Shown here: positions 58,416 through 64,000 of the stretch, piece by piece
How the letters are laid out: every line of letters begins with the position of its first letter
Numbering within the stretch: position 1 is the stretch's first letter
Origin: Ophiura sarsii
Lineage: Eukaryota; Echinodermata; Ophiuroidea; Amphilepidida; Ophiuridae
Direction: 5' to 3'
NCBI GenBank assembly: GCA_035610835.1
Contig: CM069455.1
Coordinates: 48,878,868-48,942,867, forward strand
DNA length: 64,000 nt
The notes under the pieces: generated by a model
Database searches by the model: none
What the model was told of the DNA's origin: nothing
What the model saw: the letters and a program-made list of their open reading frames with translations, nothing else
Translations under genes and position numbers: made by a program

Positions 58416-58940
58416 CTGTGATTGATAAAAAATAAACGCAACATCTATCAAATTCTAATCTGCAATATTCTATAAAGTAGTACAGTGGTCTTAAATTGTG
58501 GCGGACTTTAGAAACCCGAGCATCACTTGAGATAAAACGTGTATATACGTTGAACTTGCTTATGCCATTTTTTGAAAGATTCATTTAATTGTGATTTAAC
58601 TTGATGCTTAACATTATGTGTTTACTACCCGCTTGGAGGGACGACTCGAAAGTAATTAAAAATGATACAAAACATACCAAATGGCTTCCTCAATCGACGA
58701 TTGAAAAAGTTAAACTTGAATTTCTCCCATGTTTAGAGTGACAACTTGAAATAGAATAGTGTATCATAACTCTGGTGAGTCAAATACTGACAGAAGTTTC
58801 GAAAACGATATCACGTATACACATGAGATATATTGACAATGCAAACGACGTAGCATCCAAATATCTAACAATACTATTTGATGAACAGTGCTATTTAGAA
58901 ATTACTTAAAAGCCCGTATTAAAGTATAATATCATCTTAC

Positions 58941-59048
58941 CGTCACCATCAATATCATTGTCACATTGATCACCTATGCCATCCTCATCGAGGTCTTGTT
59001 GTCCTACATTTGTATTCAGCGGGCAATTATCGGGATCATTAGCTAATC
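58941..59048 (-). CDS. Array unit 21, exon A
   Basis: Ala to Pro in N-D-P-D-N-C; G-Q-Q-D. Confidence 0.95.
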
Positions 59049-59345
59049 CTATCAAAATAAAGGCCATACATTCTTAGCTACAAGGAATCTCTTGGTAACG
59101 CGAGTTTTAAACAGTGAGTGCTACTTACGTGTTTATAATGGCAAATAGAAATAGCAAAGTATGTCATAACAGTGGTAAGTCAAATACTAAAACAAGTTTC
59201 GATAAAGATATGACGTATAAAACGAAATATATTGACATATGTGAACGACGTAACATCCAAGTACCCAACGATAATATTTTATTAACTGTGTTATTTGAGA
59301 AATTACTAAAAATATGTATTAAAGTTTAAACAAATATCATTATAC

Positions 59346-59408
59346 CATCATTATCAGTATCTTCTTGACATCCAGTGAAATCAAATTCGACTAAACAGTT
59401 ATGAGAAC
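59346..59408 (-). CDS. Array unit 22, exon B
   Basis: Consensus exon B. Confidence 0.95.
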
Positions 59409-59935
59409 CTGTGATTGATAAAAAGTAAACGCAACATCTATCAAATTCTAATCTGCAATAGTCTTTAAAGTAGTACAGTGGTCTTAAATTGTGGCGGATT
59501 TTAGAAACCCGAGCACCACTTGAGATAAAACGTGTATAATACGTTGAACTTGCTTATGCCATTTTTTGAAAGATTCATTTAATTGTGATTTAACTTGATG
59601 CTTAACATTATGTGTTTAATACCCGCTTGGAGGGACGACTCGAAAGTAATTTAAAATGATACAAAAGATACCAAATGGCTTCCTCAATCGACGATTGAAA
59701 AAGTTAAACTTGAATTTCTCCCATGTTTAGAGTGACAACTTGAAATAGAATAGTGTATCATAACTCTGGTGAGTCAAATACTGACAGAAGTTTCGAAAAC
59801 GATATCACGTATACACATGAGATATATTGACAATGCAAACGACGTAGCATCCAAATATCTAACAATACTATTTGATGAACAGTGCTATTTAAGAAATTAC
59901 TTAAAAGCCCGTATTAAAGTATAATATCATCTTAC

Positions 59936-60043
59936 CGTCACCATCAATATCATTGTCACATTGATCACCTATGTCATCCTCATCGAGGTCTTGTTGTCCA
60001 ACATTTGTATTCAGCGGGCAATTATCGGCATCATTAGCTAATC
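59936..60043 (-). CDS. Array unit 22, exon A
   Basis: Gly to Asp in the Ca2+ loop (D-E-D-D-I-G); GTT Val codon. Confidence 0.95.
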
Positions 60044-60339
60044 CTATCAAAATAAAGGCCATACATTCTTAGCTACAAGGAATCTCTTGGTAACGCGAGT
60101 TTAAACAGTGACTGCTACTTACGTGTTTATAATGGCAAATAGAAATAGCAAAGTATGTCATAACAGTGGTAAGTCAAATACTAAAACAAGTTTCGATAAA
60201 GATATGACGTATAAAACGAAATATATTGACATATGTGAACGACGTAACATCCAAGTACCCAACGATAATATTTTATTAACTGTGTTATTTGAGAAATTAC
60301 TAAAAATATGTATTAAAGTTTAAACAAATATCATTATAC

Positions 60340-60402
60340 CATCATTATCAGTATCTTCTTGACATCCAGTGAAATCAAATTCGACTAAACAGTTATGAGA
60401 AC
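60340..60402 (-). CDS. Array unit 23, exon B
   Basis: Consensus exon B. Confidence 0.95.
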
Positions 60403-60927
60403 CTGTGATTGATAAAAAGTAAACGCAACATCTATCAAATTCTAATCTGCAATAGTCTTTAAAGTAGTACAGTGGTCTTAAATTGTGGCGGACTTTAGAA
60501 ACCCGAGCATCACTTGAGATAAAACGTGTATATACGTTGAACTTGCTTATGCCATTTTTTGAAAGATTCATTTAATTGTGATTTAACTTGATGCTTAACA
60601 TTATGTGTTTACTACCCGCTTGGAGGGACGACTCGAAAGTAATTAAAAATGATACAAAACATACCAAATGGCTTCCTCAATCGACGATTGAAAAAGTTAA
60701 ACTTGAATTTCTCCCATGTTTAGAGTGACAACTTGAAATAGAATAGTGTATCATAACTCTGGTGAGTCAAATACTGACAGAAGTTTCGAAAACGATATCA
60801 CGTATACACATGAGATATATTGACAATGCAAACGACGTAGCATCCAAATATCTAACAATACTATTTGATGAACAGTGCTATTTAGAAATTACTTAAAAGC
60901 CCGTATTAAAGTATAATATCATCTTAC

Positions 60928-61035
60928 CGTCACCATCAATATCATTGTCACATTGATCACCTATGCCATCCTCATCGAGGTCTTGTTGTCCTACATTTGT
61001 ATTCAGCGGGCAATTATCGGGATCATTAGCTAATC
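60928..61035 (-). CDS. Array unit 23, exon A
   Basis: N-D-P-D-N-C and G-Q-Q-D, as in unit 21. Confidence 0.95.
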
Positions 61036-61332
61036 CTATCAAAATAAAGGCCATACATTCTTAGCTACAAGGAATCTCTTGGTAACGCGAGTTTTAAACA
61101 GTGAGTGCTACTTACGTGTTTATAATGGCAAATAGAAATAGCAAAGTATGTCATAACAGTGGTAAGTCAAATACTAAAACAAGTTTCGATAAAGATATGA
61201 CGTATAAAACGAAATATATTGACATATGTGAACGACGTAACATCCAAGTACCCAACGATAATATTTTATTAACTGTGTTATTTTAGAAATTACTAAAAAT
61301 ACGTATTAAAGTTTAAAAAAATATCATTATAC

Positions 61333-61395
61333 CATCATTATCAGTATCTTCTTGACATCCAGTGAAATCAAATTCGACTAAACAGTTATGAGAAC
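61333..61395 (-). CDS. Array unit 24, exon B
   Basis: Consensus exon B. Confidence 0.95.
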
Positions 61396-61921
61396 CTGTG
61401 ATTGATAAAAAATAAACGCAACATCTATCAAATTCTAATCTGCAATATTCTATAAAATAGTACAGTGGTCTTAAATTGTGGCGGACTTTAGAAACCCGAG
61501 CATCACTTGAGATAAAACGTGTATATACGTTGAACTTGCTTATGCCATTTTTTGAAAGATTCATTTAATTGTGATTTAAATTGATGCTTAACATTATGTG
61601 TTTACTACCCGCTTGGAGGGACGACTCCAAAGTAATTAAAAATGATACAAAAGATACCAAATGGCTTCCTCAATCGACGATTGAAAAAGTTAAACTTGAA
61701 TTTCTCCCATGTTTAGAGTGACAACTTGAAATAGAATAGTGTATCATAACTCTGGTGAGTCAAATACTGACAGAAGTTTCGAAAACGATATCACGTATAC
61801 ACATGAGATATATTGACAATGCAAACGACGTAGCATCCAAATATCTAACAATACTATTTGATGAACAGTGCTATTTAAGAAATTACTTAAAAGCCCGTAT
61901 TAAAGTATAATATCATCTTAC

Positions 61922-62029
61922 CGTCACCATCAATATCATGGTCACATTGATCACCTATGCCATCCTCATCGAGGTCTTCTTGTCCTACATTTGTATTCAG
62001 CGGGCAATTATCGGCATCATTAGCTAATC
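61922..62029 (-). CDS. Array unit 24, exon A
   Basis: D-H-D-I-D with G-Q-E-D. Confidence 0.95.
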
Positions 62030-62326
62030 CTATCAAAATAAAGGCCATACATTCTTAGCTACAAGGAATCTCTTGGTAACGCGAGTTTTAAACAGTGACT
62101 GCTACTTACGTGTTTATCATGGCAAATAGAAATAGCAAAGTATGTCATAACAGTGGTAAGTCAAATACTAAAACAAGTTTCGATAAAGATATGACGTATA
62201 AAACGAAATATATTGACATATGTGAACGACGTTACATCCAAGTACCCAACGATAATATTTTATTAACTGTGTTATTTGAGAAATTACTAAAAATACGTAT
62301 TAAAGTTTAAAAAAATATCATTATAC

Positions 62327-62389
62327 CATCATTATCAGTATCTTCTTGACATCCAGTGACATCAAATTCGACTAAACAGTTATGAGAAC
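62327..62389 (-). CDS. Array unit 25, exon B
   Basis: Phe to Val in E-F-D-V-T-G-C. Confidence 0.95.
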
Positions 62390-62916
62390 CTGTGATTGAT
62401 AAAAAATAAACGCAACATCTATCAAATTCTAATCTGCAATATTCTATAAAGTAGTACAGTGGTCTTAAATTGTGGCGGACTTTAGAAACCCGAGCATCAC
62501 TTGAGATAAAACGTGTATAATACGTTGAACTTGCTTATGCCATTTTTTGAAAGATTCATTTAATTGTGATTTAACTTGATGCTTAACATTATGTGTTTAC
62601 TACCCGCTTGGAGGGACGACTCGAAAGTAATTAAAAATGATACAAAACATACCAAATGGCTTCCTCAATCGACGATTGAAAAAGTTAAACTTGAATTTCT
62701 CCCATGTTTAGAGTGACAACTTGAAATAGAATAGTGTATCATAACTCTGGTGAGTCAAATACTGACAGAAGTTTCGAAAACGATATCACGTATACACATG
62801 AGATATATTGACAATGCAAACGACGTAGCATCCAAATATCTAACAATACTATTTGATGAACAGTGCTATTTAAGAAATTACTTAAAAGCCCGTATTAAAG
62901 TATAATATCATCTTAC

Positions 62917-63024
62917 CGTCACCATCAATATCATTGTCACATTGATCACCTATGCCATCCTCATCGAGGTCTTGTTGTCCTACATTTGTATTCAGCGGGC
63001 AATTATCGGGATCATTAGCTAATC
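62917..63024 (-). CDS. Array unit 25, exon A
   Basis: N-D-P-D-N-C with G-Q-Q-D. Confidence 0.95.
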
Positions 63025-63321
63025 CTATCAAAATAAAGGCCATACATTCTTAGCTACAAGGAATCTCTTGGTAACGCGAGTTTTAAACAGTGAGTGCTAC
63101 TTACGTGTTTATAATGGCAAATAGAAATAGCAAAGTATGTCATAACAGTGGTAAGTCAAATACTAAAACAAGTTTCGATAAAGATATGACGTATACAACG
63201 AAATATATTGACATATGTGAACGACGTAACATCCAAGTACCCAACGATAATATTTTATTAACTGTGTTATTTGAGAAATTACTAAAAATATGTATTAAAG
63301 TTTAAACAAATATCATTATAC

Positions 63322-63384
63322 CATCATTATCAGTATCTTCTTGACATCCAGTGAAATCAAATTCGACTAAACAGTTATGAGAAC
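63322..63384 (-). CDS. Array unit 26, exon B
   Basis: Consensus exon B. Confidence 0.95.
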
Positions 63385-63911
63385 CTGTGATTGATAAAAA
63401 ATAAACGCAACATCTATCAAATTCTAATCTGCAATATTCTATAAAATAGTACAGTGGTCTTAAATTGTGGCGGATTTTAGAAACCCGAGCATCACTTGAG
63501 ATAAAACGTGTATATACGTTGAACTTGCTTATGCCATTTTTTGAAAGATTCATTTAATTGTGATTTAACTTGATGCTTAACATTATGTGTTTACTACCCG
63601 CTTGGAGGGACGACTCGAAAGTAATTAAAAATGATACAAAAGATACCAAATGGCTTCCTCAATCGACGATTGAAAAAGTTAAACTTGAATTTCTCCCATG
63701 TTTAGAGTGACAACTTGAAATAGAATAGTGTATCATAACTCTGGTGAGTCAAATACTGACAGAAGTTTCGAAAACGATATCACGTATACACATGAGATAT
63801 ATTGACAATGCAAACGACGGTAGCATCCAAATATCTAACAATACTATTTGATGAACAGTGCTATTTAAGAAATTACTTAAAAGCCCGTATTAAAGTATAA
63901 TATCATCTTAC

Positions 63912-64000
63912 CGTCACCATCAATATCATTGTCACATTGATCACCTATGCCATCCTCATCGAGGTCTTCTTGTCCTACATTTGTATTCAGCGGGCAATTA
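63912..64000 (-). CDS. Array unit 26, exon A (cut by window edge)
   Basis: 89 of 108 bp present; D-N-D-I-D with G-Q-E-D. The array evidently continues to the right, so the protein N-terminus is outside the window. Confidence 0.93.

Larger units (their letters stand above)
34739..64000 (-). repeat. TSP3 coding tandem array, ~995-bp units, 26 units seen
   Basis: Each genomic unit has exon A (108 bp, 36 residues), an intron of ~510-525 bp, exon B (63 bp, 21 residues) and an intron of ~295 bp to the next exon A. Units are numbered here from the C-terminal (low-coordinate) side. Introns are as conserved as exons from about unit 5 onward, while units 1-4 are more diverged. Exon A holds [13 protein letters not shown] and D-L-D-E-D-G-I-G-D plus D-I-D-G-D-G. 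Exon B holds H-N-C-L-V-E-F-D-F-T-G-C and D-T-D-N-D-G. The array continues past the window. Confidence 0.97.

Noticed and set aside
36018..63305. Conserved ~71-residue plus-strand frame present in nearly every array unit
   Set aside because: It lies in the intron between exon B and the next exon A on the coding strand's opposite side, and conservation equals that of the surrounding near-identical unit. One copy (near 49290) has an in-frame stop, and it has no recognisable domain or promoter context.
34739..64000. CRISPR-like or bacterial repeat array
   Set aside because: The ~995-bp unit with spliced TSP3 exons and no short repeat/spacer structure is a eukaryotic gene array.
34739..64000. Array as a pure satellite without coding function
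   Set aside because: All 51 complete exons and the one cut by the window edge stay open, keep splice signals and phase, and connect to diverged TSP3 exons and a membrane exon. The many synonymous or conservative changes fit coding constraint.

Overview
This is a window of animal nuclear DNA: AT-rich, intron-rich and dense in small transposons. No prokaryotic features were seen. The mix of calcium-binding EGF, HYR, discoidin (F5/8 type C) and thrombospondin type 3 (TSP3) modules on symmetric phase-1 exons suggests an invertebrate, most likely a deuterostome such as an echinoderm, hemichordate or amphioxus. The sequence alone does not prove the taxon.

Layout. (1) 1-2.9 kb holds no recognised gene, only short tandem duplications and one small transposon copy. 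(2) 2.93-6.38 kb is a satellite of ~176-bp monomers. (3) 6.6-13.5 kb, plus strand, is the 3' part of a gene for an extracellular protein: four EGF exons, one HYR exon and three discoidin domains of two exons each. An in-frame stop follows the last discoidin cysteine. (4) 13.5-26.8 kb is repeat-rich intergenic or intronic DNA. It holds four piggyBac-like MITEs, hAT-like and mariner-like MITEs, an imperfect segmental duplication, a tRNA-like sequence and a rearranged Penelope-like element. (5) 26.86-64.0 kb, minus strand, is the 3' part of a large gene. In coding order (descending coordinates) it has at least 26 tandem ~995-bp genomic units, each with a 108-bp and a 63-bp TSP3 exon. Five more divergent TSP3-type exons follow, then one exon with a juxtamembrane segment, a transmembrane helix, a Cys-rich inner edge and the start of a cytoplasmic tail. 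The array runs off the right edge of the window. A 3.2-kb non-autonomous LTR retrotransposon (39782-43000, 5-bp target duplication) sits in one unit, 28 bp from a splice donor.

The two genes converge. Both encode modular, probably calcium-dependent extracellular proteins, one apparently secreted and one membrane-anchored. Nothing here shows that they interact. The most unusual object is the TSP3 array: at least 51 complete exons in near-identical units with near-identical introns, coding at least ~1,470 residues of predicted Ca2+-binding stalk. It leads to a transmembrane anchor rather than to a thrombospondin C-terminal domain. All its TSP3 exons are phase 1-1 and multiples of three, so unit gain, loss, conversion or exon skipping would keep the frame. 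Exon boundaries were inferred by eye from splice consensus, reading frame and repeat comparison, without transcript data.
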